Source: CAYZBM01 sp964476705 (lineage in GTDB: Bacteria; Pseudomonadota; Alphaproteobacteria; Rickettsiales; UBA6187). Taken from it: a stretch of DNA of 18,669 nucleotides. Of this stretch, positions 1 through 7,606 are shown piece by piece (position 1 is the first letter of the stretch; each line of letters begins with the position of its first letter). The notes beneath the pieces were generated by a model, which made no database searches, had not been told where the DNA came from, and worked only from the letters and a program-made list of their open reading frames with translations. The position numbers and the translations under genes are program-made. Where the stretch lies: positions 1-18,669 of the forward strand of contig CAYZBM010000039.1 in the NCBI GenBank assembly GCA_964476705.1, given 5' to 3'.

Positions 1-97
1 TCATTATTGTACTTTAAAAAATATCGTAAGATGTTTTTTCACGGGCAACTAATTACCATTACAATGAAATACTATAGATATGTACCTTTTTAAAAGA
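1..97. other. Spacer downstream of the zur-like gene
   Basis: No gene is visible in this stretch, which lies 3' of the zur-like gene and runs off the window edge. Positions 50-76 match 3582-3608 inside nagZ at 26 of 27 bases, which is unusual for a spacer. No clear hairpin with a T-run was seen for the zur-like transcript. Confidence 0.5.
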
Positions 98-547
98 CTA
101 ACATTTCTCACATCGAAATTCTATTTCTAAATTGATATTTTTAATGTTGATATTTTTACTTTTACCTATATTGGCTATAGCATTTATAATTCCTTCATCT
201 TGCAATTCTTCGATATCTTTGCATTTTGTGCATATTAAGAAACAGGAAACTTCTTCAGTTTCGTTATTAAAACAAGCAACATAAGCATTTATAGTATTTA
301 ACTTATGAACCATTTTATTCTCTATCAAAAAATCAAGGGCTCTATAAACTGTTGGGGGTTTATCAGAAAAACCTTCTTCCTTTAACTTTGCTAAAATATC
401 ATAAGCCTTAGCAGGCTTATGATTTGAAGCTATTATTTCTAAGACTTTTTTTCTTATTGGAGTTAAATTTAAAGAACCAGCATTACAAAATTCTTTTGCT
501 TTTTTTATAACTTTATTACTACAATTTTTGTGATCATGTTTCTTCAT
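98..547 (-). CDS. zur: Fur-family zinc uptake regulator (Zur-like)
   Basis: This is a metal-dependent DNA-binding repressor of the Fur superfamily and is probably the zinc sensor. It has 149 residues from the ATG at 547; a TTG four codons upstream (559) is possible but less likely. The winged-helix part (about 25-85) carries the recognition-helix run KPPTVYRALDFL, which is close to Zur as I recall it from E. coli. The structural zinc site is seen as C106-x2-C109 and C146-x2-C149 at the C-terminus. His81, Cys92 and Glu114 align with regulatory-site ligands of E. coli Zur, but the fourth ligand (a His in E. coli) appears to be Glu or Val here. The N-terminus MKKHDHKNC may add metal ligands. The gene is divergent from a histidine-rich protein gene, with a Zur-type operator between them. 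Fur, Mur or PerR are less likely from the motif match and context. Confidence 0.85.
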   Translation of the reverse strand: MKKHDHKNCSNKVIKKAKEFCNAGSLNLTPIRKKVLEIIASNHKPAKAYDILAKLKEEGFSDKPPTVYRALDFLIENKMVHKLNTINAYVACFNNETEEVSCFLICTKCKDIEELQDEGIINAIANIGKSKNINIKNINLEIEFRCEKC

Positions 548-772
548 TTTTAAATACAAACAATAGATTAAAGAGAAAATTTGATATTTATTAGTTGCAA
601 TAATTTTTTAGCTTATAGCCGTATATTAGACCAATATGTGAATATTATATAATATCGAGTAATTGATAATATAGCATTTTTAAATTGAAATGAATGTATT
701 TATGGGTCCTTCAGTAAAATATAAATAATATATAAAAGATCTATTGCTTATGCATTTTACAGTTAATAATCA

Positions 773-800
773 GTAAATGGGCGGTTTACCGTCAATTTAC
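773..800. repeat. 28-bp imperfect inverted repeat
   Basis: The outer arms GTAAAT (773-778) and ATTTAC (795-800) pair exactly. The inner CGGT and ACCG (782-785, 788-791) also pair, with only one mismatched pair and one G-T pair between them. It is GC-richer than its surroundings and has no following T-run, so it looks more like an operator for a dimeric protein than a terminator. The binding partner is unknown. Confidence 0.45.
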
Positions 801-844
801 TATAATTGTAAAAAATTATAAGTACAGAAAAATTAAACAGAATA

Positions 845-872
845 TTGACATTTGGCAAAATATTGCTATGTT
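845..872 (+). promoter_or_regulatory. Candidate sigma-70 promoter for the His-rich gene
   Basis: An exact TTGACA (845-850) is followed after 16 bp by TATGTT (867-872), four of six matches to TATAAT. The -10 lies inside the Zur-like operator, a classic arrangement for repression. Transcription would start near 879 and leave a leader of about 130 nt before the start codon at 1012. Confidence 0.5.
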
Positions 873-886
873 ATAACATAACAATA
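861..886. promoter_or_regulatory. Zur-box-like operator
   Basis: This 26-bp palindrome has 12 of 13 symmetric pairs matching. The core ATGTTATAACAT (868-879) is perfect, and the arms TATTG (861-865) and CAATA (882-886) also pair. As I recall, the published alphaproteobacterial Zur consensus is GATATGTTATAACATATC, which shares the whole core. The site lies between a Zur-like gene and a histidine-rich gene and covers the -10 of a TTGACA promoter, so zinc-bound Zur would be expected to block transcription. Control of both divergent genes is possible. Confidence 0.75.
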
Positions 887-1011
887 GCTATTAAAATCTT
901 AATAATTTAAAATATTGTAATAAAATAACCTTACAAAAACTTCTATAAAGCAAAAGATATAGTTTTTAAGTGGAAATAAAATATTAAGTCTGAATTATTA
1001 GGAATTATTCA

Positions 1012-3546
1012 TTGAAAACAAAAGAATATAAGTATCTTCTTCATTACCATAAGCATGAAGATCATGTACATTTTAGTCTAACTAGTACTAAAACATCAAG
1101 CTGTCATAATCATGAGCATGATGATAACAAAGTCTTGCATGCTGACAATCATACTCATAGCCAAGAACATGATTGTCATCCCTGTGAAGACAAACAAATT
1201 AATGGCAAAATAGGAAAAAATGACGAAGGTTGCCCATGTTGTGCCGAAGCAATAGATCTAGACGAAGTTACAACCGCATTAGATCAAATAATTAGTGGCA
1301 ATTCAAATCCGCACAGAGACTCTACAGGAGGCCTGGCAGATTTCTCTTCACCTACAAATTGGGGAGTTGTTCTGGGAATTGCAGGACCATTAGCACTTAT
1401 AGGTCTTACTGCCGCAATCAGAAATATCAAAGGAACCATTAAAAATAAAAAAAATATTAATTCTGTAGTTAAAGGATTAGACGAAGATATAAAAAGATAT
1501 AAAAATCAAAATCTTTTAAATTATAGTTCCGATATAGCCGCCGTTATTAATAGACTAGAAGCATTTAGAAATACTTTAAAATACTCGGAATTCGATAGAA
1601 AATTTAATTTAGTTGTTCCTGGAATTATAAACGGAACAGCATCAACAGTAGTATTAAGCTCAGTAGCCGTAAGCTCACCATATGCTCTTCCTATTATTGC
1701 TTTATACGCAGGATGTCAAACTTTAAGAAATGGATACGACCTTTGGAGAATTTGGAATAAAATATTACCTGAAAATATAAGGGAAGAAATCCAATTAAAT
1801 ATAAAAGTTGGCATAAGAAAAATAAATCAAATTACCACCTCAAGAAGAAAATTCTATGCCGCTAATACTTTAGGTTTTGCTACTTTCACTATTGGAGCTT
1901 TAATTACTACGCTATCCGTTCTTTCTGTAGCTGGAGCTCCAGGAATAATTCTTGGAATTCCTTTGTTGGCAGCAGGCACAATTTCAACCGGTATAACTAA
2001 TAATATTTGGACCAATCGATTTAAACCCAGGAATGGAGACTTAAGTATTGAAAGAGAAAAATTAGATACTGATAGTATAGCAAAAGCAATTGGCGAAAAA
2101 AGAGAAATAAAAAGAATATTAAAGAATTATAGGGATAAACACCTACCAGAAAGAAAATTAAAACGTTTTAGCTCTTCACTATTGTCATCGTTACCTTTTT
2201 GTAAAAAAATTGGAGCCAGATTAAATCATGAAGCTAATCAATCAAGAATTTACGAATCAAGTGGAGACGATAAATCGGTACTTGATTTATTAGAAAGAAT
2301 TGTGAATGCAAAAATTATTCTCTCTAAGCAAGAGCAAAATCAAAATTTTGATTCCTTCTTAGAAAGAAATGCTAATTTTTTAGAAATTAGTGCTCAGGAA
2401 AAAAATCAATTATCCCTAGAAAATTTTGATTATAATTCTCAAATTTGCGAGCAAATTCTAAAAGTATGTAAAGAGCTAGAACTAGATACAATATTGCTGG
2501 AGAGATTTATTAAAAATGCAATAATAAAATCTTCAAAAGAGCACGATAAAAGCATTGAAAATGAAGAAGAATATTGTGCTAAACTTAAAGAAAGTGGGTT
2601 ATTTAAGATAGAAAACAAAGAAATTCATTTCTTAGTTGATGAATTAGAAAAAAAGGCTGAATTAAAAGAGATTTTCATTAGTTCCCTTAAAGAATGTCTT
2701 TTATTTGATTGCGTTGATAAGCTAAAATATGAACAATATGGATTAAATGATTTTTATTGGTCTCTTAGTAAGCAAAATAAGAAACATAGTCATGAAAACC
2801 ATAGTCATGAAAACCATAGTCATGAAAACCATAGTCATGAGAACCATAGTCATGAGAACCATAGTCATGAGAACCATAGTCATGAGAACCATAGTCATGA
2901 AAACCATAGTCATGAAAAGCATAGTCATGAAAAGCATAGTCATGAAAACCATAGTCATGAAAACCATAGTCCAAAGCAGCCTAATAACAAGACTTGCTCT
3001 CAAAGACAATCTAAGACTTTATATTCTTTTAATCATAACAATAAAATATTATTGGGAGAATTTAAACTATTTGCTGAAGAAAAAATATCAGCAACAAACA
3101 GATCTAATCAGATAGCTAAACAAAACAACATTATTGATAATATTTTACTAGAAAATCAGCAATTTATTTTAAAATCAGAGACAAAAAATATAGAACAAAA
3201 TAAAACAGTTTTTGTTTATTTAGATCCTAATTATCAAGATCCAAAGCATCCCGAATACGAACAAAAACAAATCACCTATATACGCAATGATTTTACTGGA
3301 ATAATAGACGTAATATATGGAGAAAAAGCTAATGCACTTTTAATTGAACGACCTAAGGAAGACAAAAATGGCTTAATTACAACAATCAATAATAATATTT
3401 TAGAATATTATGGAGACAAAAATAATACGTCTTTTCAATTATTAAACAAAGAAACTTTCAAAAATAAGGAGTGGGTAAATAGTGAATTAAAGGAAGTACG
3501 TTATAGGAGCACAAGTAACATTTCTACAGAAAGATGTTGTTTCTAG
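1012..3546 (+). CDS. Large His-rich, probably membrane-inserted protein with HSHEN repeats
   Basis: I recognise no named family. The 844-residue protein starts at TTG (1012), supported by AGGA eight bases upstream and an in-frame stop at 991. Residues 11-56 hold 13 histidines plus Cys31, Cys55 and Cys58, followed by CPCC at 74-77; this is a likely metal-binding head with no signal peptide. Hydrophobic, Gly/Ala-rich stretches at about 117-135, 199-235 and 283-328 look like membrane segments or hairpins. A polar helical region follows, then 12 units of HSHEN or HSHEK (592-651) and a polar C-terminal domain ending in RCCF. Polyhistidine tracts commonly bind zinc, nickel or copper. With the divergent zur-like gene and operator, zinc acquisition, buffering or sequestration is the best inference; a secreted, host-membrane effector is an alternative. 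Its last 23 bp overlap the convergent nagZ. Confidence 0.85.
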   Translation: MKTKEYKYLLHYHKHEDHVHFSLTSTKTSSCHNHEHDDNKVLHADNHTHSQEHDCHPCEDKQINGKIGKNDEGCPCCAEAIDLDEVTTALDQIISGNSNPHRDSTGGLADFSSPTNWGVVLGIAGPLALIGLTAAIRNIKGTIKNKKNINSVVKGLDEDIKRYKNQNLLNYSSDIAAVINRLEAFRNTLKYSEFDRKFNLVVPGIINGTASTVVLSSVAVSSPYALPIIALYAGCQTLRNGYDLWRIWNKILPENIREEIQLNIKVGIRKINQITTSRRKFYAANTLGFATFTIGALITTLSVLSVAGAPGIILGIPLLAAGTISTGITNNIWTNRFKPRNGDLSIEREKLDTDSIAKAIGEKREIKRILKNYRDKHLPERKLKRFSSSLLSSLPFCKKIGARLNHEANQSRIYESSGDDKSVLDLLERIVNAKIILSKQEQNQNFDSFLERNANFLEISAQEKNQLSLENFDYNSQICEQILKVCKELELDTILLERFIKNAIIKSSKEHDKSIENEEEYCAKLKESGLFKIENKEIHFLVDELEKKAELKEIFISSLKECLLFDCVDKLKYEQYGLNDFYWSLSKQNKKHSHENHSHENHSHENHSHENHSHENHSHENHSHENHSHENHSHEKHSHEKHSHENHSHENHSPKQPNNKTCSQRQSKTLYSFNHNNKILLGEFKLFAEEKISATNRSNQIAKQNNIIDNILLENQQFILKSETKNIEQNKTVFVYLDPNYQDPKHPEYEQKQITYIRNDFTGIIDVIYGEKANALLIERPKEDKNGLITTINNNILEYYGDKNNTSFQLLNKETFKNKEWVNSELKEVRYRSTSNISTERCCF
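2785..2970 (+). repeat. 15-bp in-frame tandem repeat (12 units plus a partial)
   Basis: The unit CATAGTCATGAAAAC encodes HSHEN. Twelve full copies are followed by a final CATAGT. Units 1-3, 8, 11 and 12 are identical; units 4-7 share a silent A-to-G change, and units 9-10 end in AAG (HSHEK). The blockwise spread of variants indicates recent expansion by slippage or unequal exchange. Because 15 is divisible by three, other frames on both strands also stay open here, creating spurious ORFs. Confidence 0.97.
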
Positions 3547-4450
3547 CCTTGACACTCCTAGCAATAGTTAACATTTCTTCATAATTACCATTACAATGCA
3601 ATACTATATTGCAGCCTGCATCTAAAGCTTTATTGGCTAATTGGCCTAAATCACCTTTAAGAGCTTTCATCGATAAATCATCAGAGATTATTTTACCCTT
3701 AAATCCAATATTATTACGAATATATTCCATAACTTTTTTAGATAAAGTTGCGGGGTTTTTTGAATCTAAGGCGGTATAAATTATATGCGCGGTCATCCCC
3801 CAAGCATTTTCATTTTTAAGTAAGCTAAAAACTTTAAAGTCACTAGCTTCTAAAGTGGCCAAGTCCTTATCTACTATAGGTAAATCTTCATGACTATCAA
3901 CTTTGGCCCGACCGTGGCCTGGTATATGTTTTAAAATAGGGATAATATTTTGAGATCTTAAGCCATCCGCCATAATTTTAGCAAATTCAGCAACTAAAAT
4001 AGGATCAGAACCAAAACTTCTATCGCCAATAATATCATGGGCGCCACTAATCTTTAAGTCACAGACTGGTGCGCAATTAACATTAATATTTAAATCGCTT
4101 AAAGTTTTACCTAATAATACTGCGTTTTTATAGATTGCATCTCGAGGATTTGCTTCATTATTTACCAAATATTCCATTGAAGGAAATTCTGGCCAATGCG
4201 GAGGTTTAAGCCTGGCAACCCTACCACCCTCTTGATCAATTAATATAGGAGTATTATCTCCAGATATTTCTCGCATCTCTTTAACTAGAGACTTAACCTG
4301 CGCTTTATCTTTAATATTTCTTTTAAATAAAATATAGCCCGCAGGTAAATATTTACGAAATAATTCTTTCTCTTGTTCTGTAAGATATTCTCCGCTACAG
4401 CCAAATATTACTGGTATTTTATTATCTAACAAAAAAACACTCCTGCTCAC
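3524..4450 (-). CDS. nagZ: Beta-N-acetylhexosaminidase, NagZ type (GH3)
   Basis: The enzyme removes N-acetylglucosamine from cytoplasmic anhydro-muropeptides during peptidoglycan recycling. At 308 residues it is slightly shorter than the E. coli enzyme and has no signal peptide, which fits a cytosolic location. GH3/NagZ motifs are clear: IDQEGGRV (71-78), the catalytic-loop segment KHIPGHG with DSH (174-187), and SDDLSM (256-261), whose first Asp is the expected nucleophile. The called start is GTG at 4450, inside the end of the SPOR gene (29-bp overlap), which suggests translational coupling. A slightly later start is possible, because the first conserved strand (about residue 12) lies downstream. 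It is last in the dgt-argS-SPOR-nagZ run, and its 3' end overlaps the convergent His-rich gene by 23 bp. Confidence 0.93.
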   Translation of the reverse strand: MSRSVFLLDNKIPVIFGCSGEYLTEQEKELFRKYLPAGYILFKRNIKDKAQVKSLVKEMREISGDNTPILIDQEGGRVARLKPPHWPEFPSMEYLVNNEANPRDAIYKNAVLLGKTLSDLNINVNCAPVCDLKISGAHDIIGDRSFGSDPILVAEFAKIMADGLRSQNIIPILKHIPGHGRAKVDSHEDLPIVDKDLATLEASDFKVFSLLKNENAWGMTAHIIYTALDSKNPATLSKKVMEYIRNNIGFKGKIISDDLSMKALKGDLGQLANKALDAGCNIVLHCNGNYEEMLTIARSVKARNNIFL

Positions 4451-5711
4451 GCTCTATAAAACTTTTACATACTGATCTTGCTTCTTCTTCATTCTTAAAC
4501 CGACCAAGTTGCAGACGATAAAACACACCTTTATTTCCTAAATCAGCTTTTTCGGATGAATATTGTATCTTAGAATTTAATAAATCTCCATAACGTTCTT
4601 TAATAATATTCCAATGTTCTTTTACTTCCTGCTCACTTCTAAATGAGCCTAATTGAATTTTATAACCAGAAGATGCAAGTGGATTTGGTAAAGATAAAGC
4701 ACGATTTTTTCTAATTGGTAAAACTTCTTTTTTTATATTACTAATATTAAGCTGATTATTATCTTTATTATTTTTTTCAGTTTTATCTTCAGCATTTTTA
4801 GATAAATCAATTTTTTTCTTAATATTACTATTTTCTATTTTATCTTTAGTGCTCTTATCTGCAATATTTTTGTCTGTATTAACACTATCTGTATTAGCAT
4901 AATCTTGGGAGTTTTCTTCTTCCTCCTGACCAATTACTAATTTTTTAGCTGATTTATCTAGATCGACATCTTTATTTAGGCTATCAGTTTTATCAGTTTT
5001 TTTAACTAATTTAATTTGATCTTTAACCTCTTCTTTTATAGCATCTTTATTATCAGCTAAATTTTCTTGAGTTTTATCAGTTTCTTTAAGCACAGTTGAT
5101 TCTTTATCTTTAGCTAGATTTAGACTTTTTGAATCTGAAGTTTCTGTAACTACTTCTTCTTTGCTATCACCTACCTGTTCTACTTTTGCTAATAAATTTT
5201 TATCTTTATTTTCTACTATATTGGCACTCTGATTTGTTGCGTGCTCTTCTTTTTTTGCTGGTTCTTTAGTATTTGTAGCAGATTTATTATCTGCTATAGC
5301 TTCATCTGTTACCATTTCTTTAGTATTAATAGGTTCTTCCGAACTTGGTACAATTTTACCAATTTTTTCTTTATCTACATCATTCTGAACCGAAGAAATT
5401 GGATCGTAAATCATTTTATCTTGATTGGCTATATGCATCCCTCCTGGATCACTAGGCTTAACCCGCACTTCTTCTTTTTCAGCTTTAACTACTGGAACAT
5501 CGTTAATTGACGCTGGGCTTAAAGCAAATTTATCAGTATACCACGACCAAGTAACAAAACTTACTACCGCTACCAACATTAAAGGAATAATAATTTTAAT
5601 CTTATGGCTGGAGTCACTATGATAATTATTTATCTCTTCTGGTGAATGAAGAATATTATTTTCTTTATCATCGTTTGTATTAGTATTATTTTTTTGTTCA
5701 TCAAAAGACAT
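4422..5711 (-). CDS. Single-pass membrane protein with C-terminal SPOR domain
   Basis: The 429-residue protein has a short cytoplasmic N-terminus and one membrane helix at about 39-58. A long, charged, low-complexity linker rich in Lys, Asp, Glu and Asn spans about 75-340, and a SPOR domain lies at about 350-429 (YKIQLGSF at its start, YRLQLGRF in its second half). SPOR domains bind denuded glycan strands at division septa, so a role in envelope constriction or peptidoglycan remodelling is likely, with the C-terminus in the periplasm. The ATG at 5711 is preceded by AAGGTAGG. It sits between argS (43-bp gap) and nagZ (29-bp overlap), and the pairing with nagZ fits a shared cell-wall theme. The linker is unlikely to be conserved in sequence. 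Confidence 0.88.
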   Translation of the reverse strand: MSFDEQKNNTNTNDDKENNILHSPEEINNYHSDSSHKIKIIIPLMLVAVVSFVTWSWYTDKFALSPASINDVPVVKAEKEEVRVKPSDPGGMHIANQDKMIYDPISSVQNDVDKEKIGKIVPSSEEPINTKEMVTDEAIADNKSATNTKEPAKKEEHATNQSANIVENKDKNLLAKVEQVGDSKEEVVTETSDSKSLNLAKDKESTVLKETDKTQENLADNKDAIKEEVKDQIKLVKKTDKTDSLNKDVDLDKSAKKLVIGQEEEENSQDYANTDSVNTDKNIADKSTKDKIENSNIKKKIDLSKNAEDKTEKNNKDNNQLNISNIKKEVLPIRKNRALSLPNPLASSGYKIQLGSFRSEQEVKEHWNIIKERYGDLLNSKIQYSSEKADLGNKGVFYRLQLGRFKNEEEARSVCKSFIEREQECFFVR

Positions 5712-5754
5712 TAGTTACCTACCTTATATCTAAAAAGCTGCTTAATTTTATTAT

Positions 5755-7506
5755 CTATTCCATAATCTGCATTGGTTCTACACCAAGTAAGTGTAAACCT
5801 GAAGCAATTACATTTCTAACTGCATAAACTAAAGCCAATCTTGCAAAAGTAAGCTCTTTTTTATCCAAAATTATAAAGCGGAGCATAGCATCATCTTTAC
5901 CTTTATTCCATAGACTATGGAATCTGCTTGCTAATTCTTCTAAATAAAAAGCAATTCGATGTGGCTCACAGGCGATAGCAGCAAGTTCTATAGTTCTTGG
6001 CCAATTGCTTAAAAATAACAAAGTTTTAAGTTCGGCATTATCGGTTAAACCTACAAGATCTTCAGCTTTTAAATTCGCTATTATAGATTCAATATTTGGA
6101 TAAACTTCCTCAGCTTGCCTTAAAACTGAACAACATCTTGCATGAGCATATTGGACATAAAATACTGGATTTTCTTGTGATTTCTTTTTAACCAAATCAA
6201 GATCAAAATCAAGTACTGCATCATTTTTACGGGTTAACATTATAAATCTAATTATATCGCTACCAACCGCGTCAATAACATCTCTGACAGTGGTAAAGCT
6301 CCCCGCTCTTTTAGACATTTTCATGGCGACACCAGATTCCATAAAATTTACTATTTGTGTAATTTTCACTTCAACTCTTGCCTTATTATCGCTTAAGGCT
6401 GCAACTATAGCTTTTAATCTTTTAATATAGCCACCATGATCGGCTCCGAGTACCAACACCATGTCATTAAAATTGCGCTGTAATTTATCATAATGATAAG
6501 CAATATCTGCCGCAAAATAAGTATAAGCGCCATCTGATTTTTGTAAAGGACGATCAGTATCGTCACCAAATTCACTAGCCTTAAATAATAATTGTTCCCG
6601 CATTTCCCAATCATCAGGTTTTTTACCTTTAGGTGCTTCTAATATACCTTTGTAAATTAGATTTTTACTATTTAATAATTCTATAGCAGCGGCTATTTTA
6701 TTTTGATTATGTAATTCTTGTTCGGACGTAAAAACATCATGCTTAATTTTTAAATCTAATAAATCTGATTTAATTAATTTAAGCATTTTTGCAATTACAA
6801 ATGGCTTAATAATTTCTAGATATTCAGATTCAGTTTTATCTAATAAAGATTTGCCATATTTGACAAATAAATCTTTACCAACAGGAATCAAATAAGAGCC
6901 TGGATATAGCCCTTGTGGAATTTCGCCAATATTTTCGCCAGCAGCCTCTTTATATCTTAAATAAGCCGATTTACTAAGTACATCAATTTGAACTCCGGCA
7001 TCATTAACATAATATTCTTTTGTTACATCATACCCAGCTTTTGTAAGTAATGAACATAAAGCATCACCATAAACTGCGCCCCTAGCGTGACCTATATGCA
7101 TAGGGCCGGTTGGATTAGCAGAGACATACTCAATATTTATTTTTTTATTATTACCTAAATTAATTTGACCATAATCAATACCTTGCTTATTTATCTCGAT
7201 AGTATTTTTATAAAGATAAGAATTATTTAGCTGAATATTAATAAATCCTGGTTTAACTATTTCTAACTTTGTTAGCCAAGGTAATTCTTGCAAAGATGGA
7301 GCTAATTTCTCTGCTAACACAAAGGGTGCCATTTTACAATGTTTGGCCAAAACCATAGCAACATTAGTTGCAACATCACCAAAATGTTCCCCCTTCACTG
7401 GTTCTGCTACTATAGAATCAAAATTAGTAAATCCTACTAACTCAATTTCTAATTCTTTACGAACTATATTAATTATATCTAGGCGTATTAAGGCAAATAA
7501 ATTCAT
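5755..7506 (-). CDS. argS: Arginyl-tRNA synthetase
   Basis: This class I synthetase charges tRNA-Arg with arginine in the cytoplasm. The 583 residues are full length for the family. The N-terminal tRNA-binding (Add-1) domain occupies about 1-100. The catalytic core carries HIGH at 137-140 in NPTGPMHIGHARGA and KMSK at 396-399 in KMSKRAG, and the C-terminal helical anticodon-binding domain ends in GVEPMQIME. The ATG at 7506 gives the expected N-terminus, with only a weak purine-rich AAGAAAA upstream. It lies 158 bp after dgt and 43 bp before the SPOR gene on the same strand, so co-transcription is likely. Nothing looks broken. Confidence 0.97.
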   Translation of the reverse strand: MNLFALIRLDIINIVRKELEIELVGFTNFDSIVAEPVKGEHFGDVATNVAMVLAKHCKMAPFVLAEKLAPSLQELPWLTKLEIVKPGFINIQLNNSYLYKNTIEINKQGIDYGQINLGNNKKINIEYVSANPTGPMHIGHARGAVYGDALCSLLTKAGYDVTKEYYVNDAGVQIDVLSKSAYLRYKEAAGENIGEIPQGLYPGSYLIPVGKDLFVKYGKSLLDKTESEYLEIIKPFVIAKMLKLIKSDLLDLKIKHDVFTSEQELHNQNKIAAAIELLNSKNLIYKGILEAPKGKKPDDWEMREQLLFKASEFGDDTDRPLQKSDGAYTYFAADIAYHYDKLQRNFNDMVLVLGADHGGYIKRLKAIVAALSDNKARVEVKITQIVNFMESGVAMKMSKRAGSFTTVRDVIDAVGSDIIRFIMLTRKNDAVLDFDLDLVKKKSQENPVFYVQYAHARCCSVLRQAEEVYPNIESIIANLKAEDLVGLTDNAELKTLLFLSNWPRTIELAAIACEPHRIAFYLEELASRFHSLWNKGKDDAMLRFIILDKKELTFARLALVYAVRNVIASGLHLLGVEPMQIME

Positions 7507-7549
7507 GTTTTTTTCTTTTTTCTAATATGTAACAATATTCTATAGAATT

Positions 7550-7606
7550 GATTATTTTTGAGGAATTTTTAGGCGAATATTAGTTGAGATACCGCAGCGT
7601 ATTTTT
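7550..7606 (+). repeat. Dispersed repeat, copy 1 (downstream of dgt)
   Basis: This stretch resembles 8923-8996. Both begin with GATTATTTTTG, contain TTTTTAGG then AATATT, and close with GAGAT, a CC-containing stretch and GTATTTTT. The second copy carries roughly 17 extra bases after the first block. The two copies flank dgt in the same orientation. The alignment was made by eye. Confidence 0.45.

Larger units (their letters stand above)
548..1011. other. Divergent regulatory spacer between zur and the His-rich gene
   Basis: These 464 bp separate two divergent genes and are very AT-rich, with no convincing ORF. They contain a Zur-box-like palindrome (861-886), an overlapping TTGACA promoter pointing right, and a second inverted repeat (773-800) followed by a small AT inverted repeat (801-807 with 814-820). 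For the zur-like gene, TATAAT on the minus strand (650-645) is a possible -10, but no good -35 accompanies it. Confidence 0.6.

Noticed and set aside
548..559. TTG at 559 as the zur start
   Set aside because: The ATG at 547 is only four codons downstream, matches family N-terminal length, and no clear ribosome-binding site favours TTG.
2785..2970. CRISPR-like array
   Set aside because: The repeats are 15 bp, directly tandem with no spacers and in coding phase, and there are no cas genes.
2743..3115. Open reading frames on both strands across the HSHEN array (repetitive MVFMT, DYGFH and MKTIV proteins)
   Set aside because: They exist only because a 15-bp repeat keeps other frames free of stops. 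They lack independent start signals, and the main frame continues 590 codons upstream.
5241..5622. Plus-strand ORFs rich in Phe and Ile opposite the SPOR gene
   Set aside because: They are the complement of a Lys/Asp/Glu-rich linker; composition alone explains them.
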